6,967 nucleotides of DNA from Bacteroidota bacterium (lineage in GTDB: Bacteria; Bacteroidota; Bacteroidia; Chitinophagales; LD1): contig JAEYZB010000128.1 in assembly GCA_023428205.1 (NCBI GenBank), positions 1 through 6,967 on the forward strand, given 5' to 3'. Each line of letters starts with the position of its first letter. Position 1 is the first letter of the stretch. This document shows, piece by piece, positions 1 through 6,747 of the stretch. The position numbers and the translations under genes are program-made. The notes below the pieces were generated by a model, which was not told the DNA's origin, did not search any database, and saw only the letters and a program-made list of their open reading frames with translations.

Positions 1-1120
1 GAATTGCTTGATGGCGAAAAATCGTCTGAAAGGCGGTTGCTTCTGCCGAAAAAAAACGATTTTTAAATACAATCCGCTGGCGCAATTCGGCAATATGCCT
101 ATCTCTACTAAAGCTATCGAATATGCCCTGTTCGTAGTCGTATTTTGCGGCAACTTCTGTTTGTATTTTATACTTTGCAAAATTGTAATTCAAAGCAGCT
201 TCGTTGCGCGAGCTCAATGATTGACTATGACTATACAAGCCAATCGAAGATTCATCTCGATAATTCAATACTTCACTCAGTGCTGAAGTGCGCAACGTGA
301 GCGTCAAGTTTTTCACTTCGCCCTTGTAGTTCAGCAGTGCGCGAAGAGCTCTGTCGTATTGTGTTTGCATAGCTGGCTTAGAGTCGTAAAGCAAGGGCGC
401 AATTTCCCGATTGTTCCGTGACCACCAAACCGAAGCCGAAATGTCTTGTTTATCATTGAATTTATACCCTAAAGTTGTTTTGATATTTGTCATCGAAAGC
501 GCATTGTGTGTTTGTTTTTTCCAATCGCCTTTCACGAACCCATTAGGAATTCGATAATTGTTTTTCGCGTAAACAGTAGAAGCATTTGTGTATGAATAAA
601 GGTGCTTCCCTTTGTAATTTACGCTTCCACTCAAATCAACAGAATTAAGTGTTGTGTAGCGAATCAAAAAATTGCCTGCAACACCTTGCTCTATCAAATA
701 ATCGTCAAGCATCAAAATTCGTGAACCAATCGCGTTAGATGATGAACTTAAACGCAAATCCTGATTTGGATTAATCAACAACAAATTGCCATCCACTTGT
801 CCCGTGAAAGGCGAATTGATTTTTATGCCATTCCAATACACTTCATTTTGTGCTGCGGAAGTGCCGCGATACGCAATAGAAGCTAAACCGCCTTGTCCAT
901 AGTTTTTGATGAAAAAGCTGTTCGTTTTTTTCAACCATTCCGTAACGCCTTTATTTTCGACTTCTACTCGCACAAAATCATTAACGGCAATAGGCCGCAC
1001 TTCAAATTTTATAGTACTTCTTTTCGTAACCTCCTTCAAATGAATTATGGTATCGCGAAATCCTTGCGAAAAAGCAAAATTCACGCACAAAATTCCAATG
1101 AAAAAACAATAGCGTCTCAT
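1..1120 (-). CDS. TonB-dependent outer-membrane receptor, BtuB-like, C-terminus off the window
   Basis: Reading leftwards from the ATG at 1120, the frame stays open for 373 codons to the window edge, so only the N-terminal part is present. Residues 1-19 form a signal peptide (MRRYCFFIG.., hydrophobic core, probable cut near FAFS-Q). DTIIHLKEV at 23-31 resembles the strand that opens TonB plug domains. The plug follows, with IKNYGQGGLASIAYRG (71-86) and VYWNGIKINSP (94-104), typical of the receptor family. Beta-barrel strands rich in alternating aromatics begin near residue 150. There is no CarboxypepD_reg-like extension, unlike the receptor at 3751. The gene is third in a tight operon behind a cobalamin riboswitch and its ATG overlaps the DUF5522 stop (ATGA). 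I infer that it imports cobalamin or another corrinoid in a TonB-dependent way. The family call is firm; the substrate rests on context. Confidence 0.88.
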   Translation of the reverse strand, partial: MRRYCFFIGILCVNFAFSQGFRDTIIHLKEVTKRSTIKFEVRPIAVNDFVRVEVENKGVTEWLKKTNSFFIKNYGQGGLASIAYRGTSAAQNEVYWNGIKINSPFTGQVDGNLLLINPNQDLRLSSSSNAIGSRILMLDDYLIEQGVAGNFLIRYTTLNSVDLSGSVNYKGKHLYSYTNASTVYAKNNYRIPNGFVKGDWKKQTHNALSMTNIKTTLGYKFNDKQDISASVWWSRNNREIAPLLYDSKPAMQTQYDRALRALLNYKGEVKNLTLTLRTSALSEVLNYRDESSIGLYSHSQSLSSRNEAALNYNFAKYKIQTEVAAKYDYEQGIFDSFSRDRHIAELRQRIVFKNRFFSAEATAFQTIFRHQAI

Positions 1121-1293
1121 CTTTCTTTTTTATATCCGTATGGACAATGACGGCAACCGCTTTTACAGCAATAGCCCCGTTTTCTGTGATAGTGTTCCGT
1201 GAAAACCAGCAGACCATTATCGAAATAATAGTCTGCTGGTCCGTTATTTTTTTGCGGAGTCAAATCAGTCAGCTTTGGCGTCTGATTTTTCAC
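1117..1293 (-). CDS. Small cysteine-rich DUF5522 family protein, GTG start
   Basis: A 58-codon frame lies between the propeller gene and the receptor gene. The product contains DYYFDNGLLVFTEHYH (21-36) followed by KRGYCCKSGCRHCPYGY (38-54), which I recognise as the DUF5522 signature. Four cysteines and a histidine in CCx4CxHC spacing (Cys 42, 43, 47, 50; His 49) look like a metal or redox site, but I know of no assigned function. The frame has an in-frame stop upstream and no ATG, so GTG at 1293 (MKNQTPKLTD..) is the best start; it lies 10 bases after the preceding stop. The TGA overlaps the receptor ATG as ATGA, implying translational coupling. A downstream TTG would give a shorter protein. 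A 71-codon frame overlapping the same stretch is a shadow, because the family motif is in this frame. Confidence 0.87.
   Translation of the reverse strand: MKNQTPKLTDLTPQKNNGPADYYFDNGLLVFTEHYHRKRGYCCKSGCRHCPYGYKKER
1205..1240 (-). other. Long perfect RNA hairpin inside the DUF5522 coding sequence
   Basis: Read on the minus (sense) strand, ACCAGCAGAC (1240-1231) pairs perfectly with GTCTGCTGGT (1214-1205). A U-G wobble (1230/1215) and ATTAT/ATAAT then continue the helix to a UUCG loop at 1224-1221, for 16 continuous pairs. On the plus strand the wobble becomes a C/A mismatch, so the fold fits the operon's own mRNA better. Three further U residues follow the 3' arm, a weak terminator tail; on the other strand a T run lies about eight bases beyond the stem. 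It sits about 85 bases before the BtuB-like start. It could act as attenuator, processing barrier or stabiliser; the role is inference. Confidence 0.75.
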
Positions 1294-1303
1294 GGGAAAT
1301 GAA

Positions 1304-2848
1304 TTATTGTTTTACAATGCGAACGATAGATGTTGCCTTTCCGCTTTGCAGATGCAATAGATAAACGCCTTCCGAAAGATTGTCAAAGGTTAGTATTCCG
1401 TTTGTGTTCAATGTCGTTTCATTCAACAATGCACCACGCATATCAAATAATTGTATGCTTGTTTTTTGCTCAATGCCGCTGATGAAAATTTGCGATGAAA
1501 ACGGATTCGGACAAACCGAAACTGTCGATAATTTTTCATCCTCAATTCCGGTAATGCCTACCGAAAGGAAAACCTTTGCGGTATCGCACAAACCTGCCAA
1601 ATCACACACCTGATATTCAATCGTATCGCTTGAAATAATACCGATTGCAGAAGTGTAATGCAGTGTTTTTGTTGCTCCATCAATGGTAGCTGTTGCGCCA
1701 AAAACCTGTGGCCCCGATAAAATGGTTGCGGTGAGTGGCACAAAAGTTTCATCGCTTATCGGCAAAGCAAAAATCGTGTCGGAAGAATACGAAATCCAAA
1801 TAGACATATCACTTGCTTCAGGTGCAAAATTGTGCGCATAATATAATCCGATTTTTTCAGGCGAAATACCGACCGCTACAGAATCGAAAACACCAGATGA
1901 AGTTCGGTACAATTTTCCGTAAGTAGTATAATCAGTAAGTGTCTGATAAACCGTTTCCGTAGCAACATCAACTTCTGTCGTAGTAGCAAACGCAACACTC
2001 GTCAAACTCGGGCCAACAATAGTGTGTGTACTTAAATTGTATTTCGAAGGCATTCCGTTAAGTTCCAAATAAAGTATATTGTTGGACAAAGCCAATCCTC
2101 TACCAACTGTAATTGGCAGGAAACTTGTAGTAGCTGTTTGAGAAGCAATATCGAATTCAGTTATAGAGCTAGTTCCTACATTAACGGTTACTATTTTATC
2201 ACCATTCAGGAATAGGTTGCTGATTCCCGCAGCATTTTCGCCCAACGTAATCGTACCTAAATATTCTCCCGTAGAAATGCGCACCAAAGACAGCTGTCCG
2301 ATAGAGTCATTAAAGCAACCCCAGCCACCACACACATCAACTGTACCAAGAATATTTTGCGCTAAATAAGCGGTGTCTCCAACTGTCAAAATACTGCGCA
2401 CATCAAGTGTGATTTCTGGTACAGCATATTGAAACGCTAATGGCGTTGCATCGTAAGCTGTCAAAAAAGACTCGGCTTGCCCGTACCAGTTTCCTGCTAA
2501 AAGTGTGTTGCCCGAAACCGCCAATGAATGCGGACTTACGCCTCTGTATAAACCTGAGGCGATACGCGTTTCCGTTTTCAAATTATATGCAGTTAAACTG
2601 CTTTCAGCACCAACATACGCCACTGAATCGCTGACAAGCAGCACTTGTGCCGACTGGCGTTGAATGGTGTCAAAAACCGCATAGGAACCCGTGTAGGTGT
2701 TGTATGCACCAACCGTTACATAATCAGCAAAAGGGGGCGAAACTTCAAACGCGCCACTATTTACCACAATTACTTTTTCATTCACGATTTGCGCGCTAAG
2801 CGTGCCGGCAGTGAAGATTGCCGCAATGGTCTGTAAACCCTTTTTCAT
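1304..2848 (-). CDS. Secreted YncE/BtuG-like beta-propeller protein with T9SS sorting domain
   Basis: 514 residues, first gene behind the cobalamin riboswitch. Residues 1-19 are a signal peptide (MKKGLQTIAAIFTAGTLSA, cut before Gln20) with no lipobox cysteine. Residues about 24-345 form a repeating beta-propeller of the YncE/NHL kind: blades such as VAYVGAESSLTAYNLKT, GNTLLAGNWYG and GLALSNNILYLELNG, and a possible disulfide at Cys173/Cys178. Residues about 370-430 look Ig- or cadherin-like (DTIEYQVCDLAGLCDTAKV, Cys415/Cys421). Residues 440-514 are a type A T9SS C-terminal domain: VCPNPFSSQIFISG, then LFDMRGALL, ending LSEGVYLLHLQSGKATSIVR. In Bacteroides, propeller proteins of this type (BtuG) bind cobalamin on the surface and pair with BtuB. 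I infer the same role here, with T9SS export replacing lipidation. Fold and sorting domain are firm, ligand inferred. The start is preceded by A-rich sequence without a Shine-Dalgarno site. Confidence 0.87.
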   Translation of the reverse strand: MKKGLQTIAAIFTAGTLSAQIVNEKVIVVNSGAFEVSPPFADYVTVGAYNTYTGSYAVFDTIQRQSAQVLLVSDSVAYVGAESSLTAYNLKTETRIASGLYRGVSPHSLAVSGNTLLAGNWYGQAESFLTAYDATPLAFQYAVPEITLDVRSILTVGDTAYLAQNILGTVDVCGGWGCFNDSIGQLSLVRISTGEYLGTITLGENAAGISNLFLNGDKIVTVNVGTSSITEFDIASQTATTSFLPITVGRGLALSNNILYLELNGMPSKYNLSTHTIVGPSLTSVAFATTTEVDVATETVYQTLTDYTTYGKLYRTSSGVFDSVAVGISPEKIGLYYAHNFAPEASDMSIWISYSSDTIFALPISDETFVPLTATILSGPQVFGATATIDGATKTLHYTSAIGIISSDTIEYQVCDLAGLCDTAKVFLSVGITGIEDEKLSTVSVCPNPFSSQIFISGIEQKTSIQLFDMRGALLNETTLNTNGILTFDNLSEGVYLLHLQSGKATSIVRIVKQ

Positions 2849-2879
2849 CTTTTTTATATTTTAGATGGTTGAAAAATGG

Positions 2880-2898
2880 CTTACGGTAAAATCACAAA
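2880..2898 (-). promoter_or_regulatory. Candidate L13 kissing-loop hairpin of the riboswitch expression platform
   Basis: On the minus strand UUUGUG (2898-2893) pairs with CGUAAG (2885-2880), partly through wobbles, closing a seven-base loop AUUUUAC (2892-2886). The loop segment UUUUAC is an exact complement of GUAAAA in the L5 loop of the aptamer (3079-3074). Known cobalamin riboswitches of this class use an L5-L13 kissing interaction to link ligand binding to expression. The hairpin lies about 30 bases upstream of the ATG at 2848, which suggests control of translation initiation. No terminator with a U tract was found between aptamer and ATG. The stem alone is weak, so the call rests on the loop match. 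Confidence 0.55.
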
Positions 2899-2968
2899 GA
2901 GAGAAACAAACTTTGCAGTCGGTTTTTCTTCGCTTTTCTTCCCGAAAGCTTCGAAATTGCTTGCTTTT

Positions 2969-3116
2969 GGCAGGTCTTCCGGCTTACTCCGACTTTTGCG
3001 TCTTCCCATTCTCCCGAATAGTGACATTTGAGCAAAAGCCATTAAGAGCTTACGGCAGCGGGAACTGCACAGGTTTTACACCTGTTTCCCTATTAAATCC
3101 TCCTCGTTTCGGCAGG
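2969..3116 (-). ncRNA. Cobalamin (adenosylcobalamin-type) riboswitch aptamer
   Basis: The reverse strand shows the conserved core in order. P2 hairpin CCUGCC/GGAGG (3116-3099). UUAAUAGGGAA, then the P5 hairpin CAGG..CCUG (3084-3070) with L5 GUAAAA. GUUCCCGCUGCCGUAAG (3066-3050). A nine-pair stem GGCUUUUGC/GCAAAAGUC (3040-3032 with 2999-2991). An inner arm with GUCACUAUUC and GAAUGGGAAG. Finally the B12 box AGCCGGAAGACCUGCC ending at 2969. This matches the classical cobalamin riboswitch consensus. It lies about 120 bases upstream of the propeller gene and should lower expression of the operon when cobalamin binds. I could not find a conventional P1 helix: the 5' partner of the bases after the B12 box is missing, where a repeat-like palindrome abuts. 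This and its flanks fill the gene-free stretch 2849..3227. Confidence 0.93.
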
Positions 3117-3140
3117 TGTTTGCTGAGCTTGTCGAAGTAC
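3108..3140. repeat. REP-like imperfect palindrome abutting the riboswitch
   Basis: TTCGGCAGG (3108-3116) and CTTGTCGAA (3128-3136) form a nine-pair stem on the plus strand (two G-U wobbles) around an 11-base loop TGTTTGCTGAG. On the minus strand two pairs become A/C mismatches. The segment GCTGAGCTTGTCGAAGTAC (3122-3140) resembles the short CTGAGCnTGTCGAAG palindromes dispersed between genes in many bacterial genomes. Its left arm is the same DNA as the 5' strand of riboswitch P2. Only one copy lies in this window, so its repeat status is inferred from resemblance. Confidence 0.5.
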
Positions 3141-3185
3141 TCAACGCACCGCGTTTTTCACCCGATTCGGATACCAATAGCGAGG

Positions 3186-3193
3186 CGAAAATA
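3186..3193 (-). promoter_or_regulatory. Weak candidate -7 element for the B12 operon
   Basis: The minus strand reads TATTTTCG, one base from the Bacteroidota -7 consensus TAnnTTTG. A poor -33 match (TTTA) lies about 20 bases upstream. A start near 3180 would put the REP-like palindrome and the full aptamer into a leader of about 330 bases. The region is AT-rich, so a chance match is quite possible. Confidence 0.22.
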
Positions 3194-3227
3194 GTTTTAA
3201 TTTTATATTGCGATAAAAAAACTCACT

Positions 3228-3569
3228 ATGCCTACAATTCTACTCCTGTTTTTATCCAACTGTTTTATGACCTACGCATGGTACGGGCACCTACGCAACA
3301 CGGAATCGCCTTTATGGAAAGCCATTTTAATCAGTTGGGGAATTGCATTTTTTGAATACTGCTTAATGGTTCCCGCAAATCGCTTGGGATATACTTCGGG
3401 CTTCACTGCCTCCCAACTCAAAATTGCGCAAGAAGGCATTACACTCATTGTGTTTCTTGGCTTTGCCGTTTTCGTTTTGAAAGAAGAAATCAAATGGAAC
3501 TATTTAGTCAGTTTCGGATTGATTTTATTAGCGGTATTTTTTGCTTTCAAAAATTGGGAAACTTCCTGA
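3228..3569 (+). CDS. DMT_6 / DUF486 family small inner-membrane protein
   Basis: 113 residues with four predicted membrane helices at about 2-18, 29-48, 68-84 and 91-108. The family pattern is clear: NCFMTYAWYGHL (11-22), WGIAFFEYCLMVPANRLGY (37-55), SQLKIAQEGITL (62-73), then an acidic/basic turn LKEEIKWNYLV and a last helix ending FFAFKNW. This is the DUF486 (DMT_6) group, distantly related to drug/metabolite transporters of four-helix SMR size. The substrate is unknown. Length is normal and the frame intact. It is transcribed away from the B12 operon and shares its upstream region, but nothing indicates cobalamin control, as the riboswitch is on the other strand. The ATG at 3228 fits the family N-terminus; an A-run and no Shine-Dalgarno site precede it. 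Confidence 0.9.
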   Translation: MPTILLLFLSNCFMTYAWYGHLRNTESPLWKAILISWGIAFFEYCLMVPANRLGYTSGFTASQLKIAQEGITLIVFLGFAVFVLKEEIKWNYLVSFGLILLAVFFAFKNWETS

Positions 3570-3687
3570 ATCAAACTCATTTTTTTCGCCCATTTGCAAG
3601 TCCTTTAAAAAAACGAGCACGATGAGCTATTTGCATAATAAGTCGAAACTCGAAGCTGTTACCTATTCATTATTTTATGTCTAAAAC

Positions 3688-3716
3688 TTGTTATTTTCTA
3701 AATTTTTCTATTTTAG
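3688..3716 (+). promoter_or_regulatory. Candidate Bacteroidota promoter for the 953-residue receptor
   Basis: TTG (3688-3690), an 18-base gap and TATTTTAG (3709-3716, one mismatch to TAnnTTTG) have roughly the -33/-7 layout known for this phylum. A start near 3722 would leave a leader of about 28 bases before the ATG at 3751. The rest of the gap 3570..3750 shows no clear terminator for the membrane-protein gene and no other gene. Confidence 0.4.
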
Positions 3717-3750
3717 TCCGCTCTTAAAATCAAAAACCAAAACAATCAGC

Positions 3751-6612
3751 ATGAAAAAACTTCTGCTTTTTTCGTTTGCCTTAATGGCGACACTGCACAC
3801 TTTCGCACAAACAAAAATCATTTCAGGAAAAATTACAGACCAGTCTTCTAAGGAAGCGCTTATCGGAGCTTCGGTTTCCGTAAAAGGCAGTACCACCGGT
3901 GCATTGACCGATATAGACGGGAACTATTCTCTTCAAGTTTCGAACGATGCAAAAACGCTTGTGGTATCGTATGTAGGCTATACACAAAAAGAAATTTCGC
4001 TTTCTTCGGCCACCACTTATAATGTAACATTAGAGTCGACCTCTATAATGACTCAAGACGTAACGGTTACTTCGACCCGAACTTCCGAAACAATCAAACA
4101 AGCCTCTATGCAAATAGAGAAAATGAGTGTACGCGAAATCAAAAGTGCCGCTTCGGGCGACTTTTATCAAGGCATCGGAAACTTTAAAGGCGTAGATATT
4201 GCGACTTCGTCATTTGCATTCAAAACCTTAAACCTTCGTGGCTTTGGCGGCACCTCTGCGGTGCGCTCACTACAACTCACGGACGGGATGGACAATGCCG
4301 CTCCCGGCTTGCAGTTCCCAATCGGAAACTTAGTAGGGATTAACGATTTGGATTTGCAAAGCGTAGAGGTAATCAGCGGTGCCGCTTCGGGCTTATATGG
4401 TGCCAATGCATTGCAAGGAGTAATCAGTATGAACTCAAAAAATCCGTACGATTTTCAAGGACTTTCTGCTATTGTGAAAGTGGGAGCAACGACACGTCCG
4501 GCTCCATATTACGAAGGACAGTTTCGCTATGCGCAAACATTTGGAAAGAATGACAAGTGGGCGTTTAAAATTACAGGAGCCTACTTTCAAACAAAAGACT
4601 GGATAGCCAATGATGACTCCCTCAATCAATATGGCGACATAGAAACCACGCAAGACATTTCGGCCATTCTCCGTAAACGTCAATATCACGAGGTAGGACC
4701 TGATTTCACACAAGAAGACAAAGACGATATGGTTAAATTGAACAACTGGTTGGACTTTAATCCGGTTGCCAATCCCAATAAACTTACCATAAAAGCTCCT
4801 GGATATCAGGAAAAAAACTTGACGGATTACAAAACCTACAGCTTGAAAGTAGGTGGAGAATTAGATTATAAAATCACGGACGACATCATGATAGGTTACA
4901 CCGGAAAATTCGGGATGGGTTCTACAGTATATCAAGGGGTAAACCGTTATCAAATCAAAGACATTTTGTTCCAACAACACAAGTTGGAATTGAAAGGGAA
5001 AAACTTCTTCGTTCGCGGTTATGGAGTGATTGAAGATGCCGGAAACTCGTATGACATCGTCTTTACGGGCAACAACATTTCGAAAGCATCATTTACTGAC
5101 TACATTAAAGCATTCAATGAATCTTATTTTGACTCATTGCGATCTTACACCAATAATTTTGACGCAGATGTAGATGTAGGAGAAGCCAAAAATCGTTGGA
5201 TGGTAGATTCTGCACGCAAAGAAGCCATCAAACATGCGGAAAGCGTAGGTTGGATGCAACCGGGCACCACAAAATTTGACTCGTTGGCAAAAGCGATTAA
5301 AAATGATGGAAAACTTTCGGGGTTAGGCTCTAAATTTATTGACCATTCTATGTATTGGAATGCAGAAGCACAGTATAATTTTAAACTGTTAGACCGCGGT
5401 AAAAAATTCAATTGGGATTTAGCGGTAGGCGGTTCTTACCGAATTTATATGCCGAATTCGCAAGGAACTATTTTTGAGGACACACTCATTAATCGCTATG
5501 ACACTTTGGCAAATGGAGATGTGAATCCTAATGCACGCTACGTAAAAATTACGAATCAAGAGTTTGCGTTCTACGGACAAACACAATTAAAACTATTCAA
5601 TGAACACTTGCGCTTAATCGGAACATTGCGTATGGATAAAAACCAAAATTTCCAAGCGCGCTTATCACCTCGTGGGGCGGCCGTAATTACCTTCGGAACG
5701 CATACTTTCCGTTTAGGGGTGGCGAGTGCATTCCGGAATCCAACGTTACAGAACCAATACATTTGGCTGAATTTGGGACCTATTACACTTGGTGGTAACC
5801 TGCACGGGAACGACAATGTTTATACCCTACAATCGGTTCAAGATTTCAACGAATACTACGACACAGCCGCCATTCCAAATGCAGAAACCGCTGTGAAATA
5901 TTTGAAGGCAACGAAAGTAGATGCCTTGCGTCAAGAGAGAGTTACTTCCATTGATTTCGGATACCGTACTGATCTTGTAAAAAACCGCTTGTCTATTGAC
6001 ATCTCAGCATATTACAGTTGGTACAAAGACTTCTTGGGCTTTACCCGCGTAGTGCAACCGAATATTGGTCGTGCAGGACAAGAATCGGGCGACAACCAGA
6101 TTTTAGGACAAAACTACACCGTGTACCAGCTCCAAGCAAATGCGAAAGCGACTGTTCCTTCGTGGGGAGCCGCTATTGATGTTCGCTACTACGTAGGTCA
6201 TGGCATTCGTCCGTATATAAATTACACTTACACGGATTTGGACGATACAAACTTACAGACTTCCGGCACGTTGGTGTTGTCGGGCTTCAACACCCCAAAA
6301 CACAAGCTGAATTTAGGGATTGAGGGACACAAAGTGTGGAAAGGCTTAGGTTTTACAGCAAACTGGAAATGGGTGGATAAATACGAATATCAAAATGCCT
6401 TTGCCGATGGCGTAGTCCCTTCATTCCATGTATTGGATATGCAAGTTTCGTATGAGTTCGAAAAAGCCTATTCTACCTTGCGTGTAGGCGGCTCAAACAT
6501 TTACAACAACTGGCACGTAGAAGCCGTTGGCGCACCGAAAATCGGAGCACTGTACTATGTTTCTTATACTTTCGATATGCCGAACATCGCTAAGAAAAAA
6601 GCGAAAAAATAA
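3751..6612 (+). CDS. TonB-dependent receptor with CarboxypepD_reg-like domain
   Basis: 953 residues from the ATG at 3751. The frame extends upstream to a TTG at 3688, but MKKLLLFSFALMATLHTFAQ (1-20) is an evident signal peptide, so the later start is preferred. Residues about 23-97 form the CarboxypepD_reg-like domain (SGKITDQSSKEALIGASVSV, GALTDIDGNYSLQV, VVSYVGYTQKEI). DVTVTS (103-108) resembles a TonB box. The plug spans about 113-235 with LNLRGFGG, LQLTDGMDN, VEVISGAASGLYGANALQGV. The barrel runs from about 240 to 940 and ends GALYYVSYTFDMPN. A basic tail IAKKKAKK follows the last strand, where such barrels usually end in an aromatic residue. No SusD partner is adjacent, so a SusC/SusD glycan system is unlikely. 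The substrate cannot be told. It appears to be its own transcription unit, with a promoter candidate before it and a terminator after it. Confidence 0.92.
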   Translation: MKKLLLFSFALMATLHTFAQTKIISGKITDQSSKEALIGASVSVKGSTTGALTDIDGNYSLQVSNDAKTLVVSYVGYTQKEISLSSATTYNVTLESTSIMTQDVTVTSTRTSETIKQASMQIEKMSVREIKSAASGDFYQGIGNFKGVDIATSSFAFKTLNLRGFGGTSAVRSLQLTDGMDNAAPGLQFPIGNLVGINDLDLQSVEVISGAASGLYGANALQGVISMNSKNPYDFQGLSAIVKVGATTRPAPYYEGQFRYAQTFGKNDKWAFKITGAYFQTKDWIANDDSLNQYGDIETTQDISAILRKRQYHEVGPDFTQEDKDDMVKLNNWLDFNPVANPNKLTIKAPGYQEKNLTDYKTYSLKVGGELDYKITDDIMIGYTGKFGMGSTVYQGVNRYQIKDILFQQHKLELKGKNFFVRGYGVIEDAGNSYDIVFTGNNISKASFTDYIKAFNESYFDSLRSYTNNFDADVDVGEAKNRWMVDSARKEAIKHAESVGWMQPGTTKFDSLAKAIKNDGKLSGLGSKFIDHSMYWNAEAQYNFKLLDRGKKFNWDLAVGGSYRIYMPNSQGTIFEDTLINRYDTLANGDVNPNARYVKITNQEFAFYGQTQLKLFNEHLRLIGTLRMDKNQNFQARLSPRGAAVITFGTHTFRLGVASAFRNPTLQNQYIWLNLGPITLGGNLHGNDNVYTLQSVQDFNEYYDTAAIPNAETAVKYLKATKVDALRQERVTSIDFGYRTDLVKNRLSIDISAYYSWYKDFLGFTRVVQPNIGRAGQESGDNQILGQNYTVYQLQANAKATVPSWGAAIDVRYYVGHGIRPYINYTYTDLDDTNLQTSGTLVLSGFNTPKHKLNLGIEGHKVWKGLGFTANWKWVDKYEYQNAFADGVVPSFHVLDMQVSYEFEKAYSTLRVGGSNIYNNWHVEAVGAPKIGALYYVSYTFDMPNIAKKKAKK

Positions 6613-6649
6613 CAGAGAACTTTAAAGACATTTAGTGGTTTCATTATGC

Positions 6650-6679
6650 AGAGGGCGAGCAATTGTCCTCTATTTTTTT
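6650..6679 (+). terminator. Rho-independent terminator after the TonB-dependent receptor
   Basis: AGAGGGCGA (6650-6658) pairs with TTGTCCTCT (6663-6671), nine pairs including two G-U wobbles, closing a GCAA tetraloop of the GNRA type. ATTTTTTT follows directly. It begins 38 bases after the receptor stop and has no matching T tract on the other strand, so it acts on plus-strand transcription and separates the receptor from the TPR gene. Confidence 0.85.
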
Positions 6680-6724
6680 ACCCACCCTTAACCAATTTTA
6701 GAAGTCCGTTGTCCGCAATCCGCC

Positions 6725-6732
6725 TATTTTTG
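6725..6732 (+). promoter_or_regulatory. Candidate -7 element for the TPR gene
   Basis: TATTTTTG matches the Bacteroidota TAnnTTTG consensus exactly, 15 bases before the ATG at 6748 and downstream of the terminator. The nearest TTG (6709-6711) is only 13 bases upstream, shorter than the usual spacing of about 19, and the leader would be only about 10 bases. Tentative for these reasons. Confidence 0.35.
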
Positions 6733-6747
6733 AAACCGTTTAAAAAA

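Noticed and set aside
8..220. 70-codon plus-strand open frame
   Set aside because: Antisense to the continuous receptor frame that runs from 1120 to the window edge; no family resemblance.
893..1150. 85-codon plus-strand open frame
   Set aside because: Antisense to the signal peptide and plug of the BtuB-like receptor.
1002..1217. 71-codon minus-strand open frame
   Set aside because: It overlaps the DUF5522 gene and the receptor start in another frame; the DUF5522 motif and the signal peptide are in the other frames.
3143..3158. Terminator-like aacgc-acc-gcgtt followed by T's on the plus strand
   Set aside because: Only a five-pair stem with a three-base loop, and no plus-strand gene upstream that it could terminate.
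2865..3194. 109-codon plus-strand open frame
   Set aside because: It lies antisense to the cobalamin riboswitch and its leader; the conserved RNA explains the sequence, and the translation shows no recognisable domain.
3570..3687. Search for a terminator or small gene after the DMT_6 gene
   Set aside because: A T run is present near 3581 but no stable hairpin precedes it, and no open frame with a recognisable product was seen.
3688..3750. Upstream TTG start for the 953-residue receptor
   Set aside because: It would place 21 residues before an otherwise perfect signal peptide, and the stretch better fits promoter and leader.
3751..6612. SusC-type glycan receptor interpretation
   Set aside because: The domain layout alone would allow it, but no SusD gene follows; a terminator and an unrelated TPR gene do.
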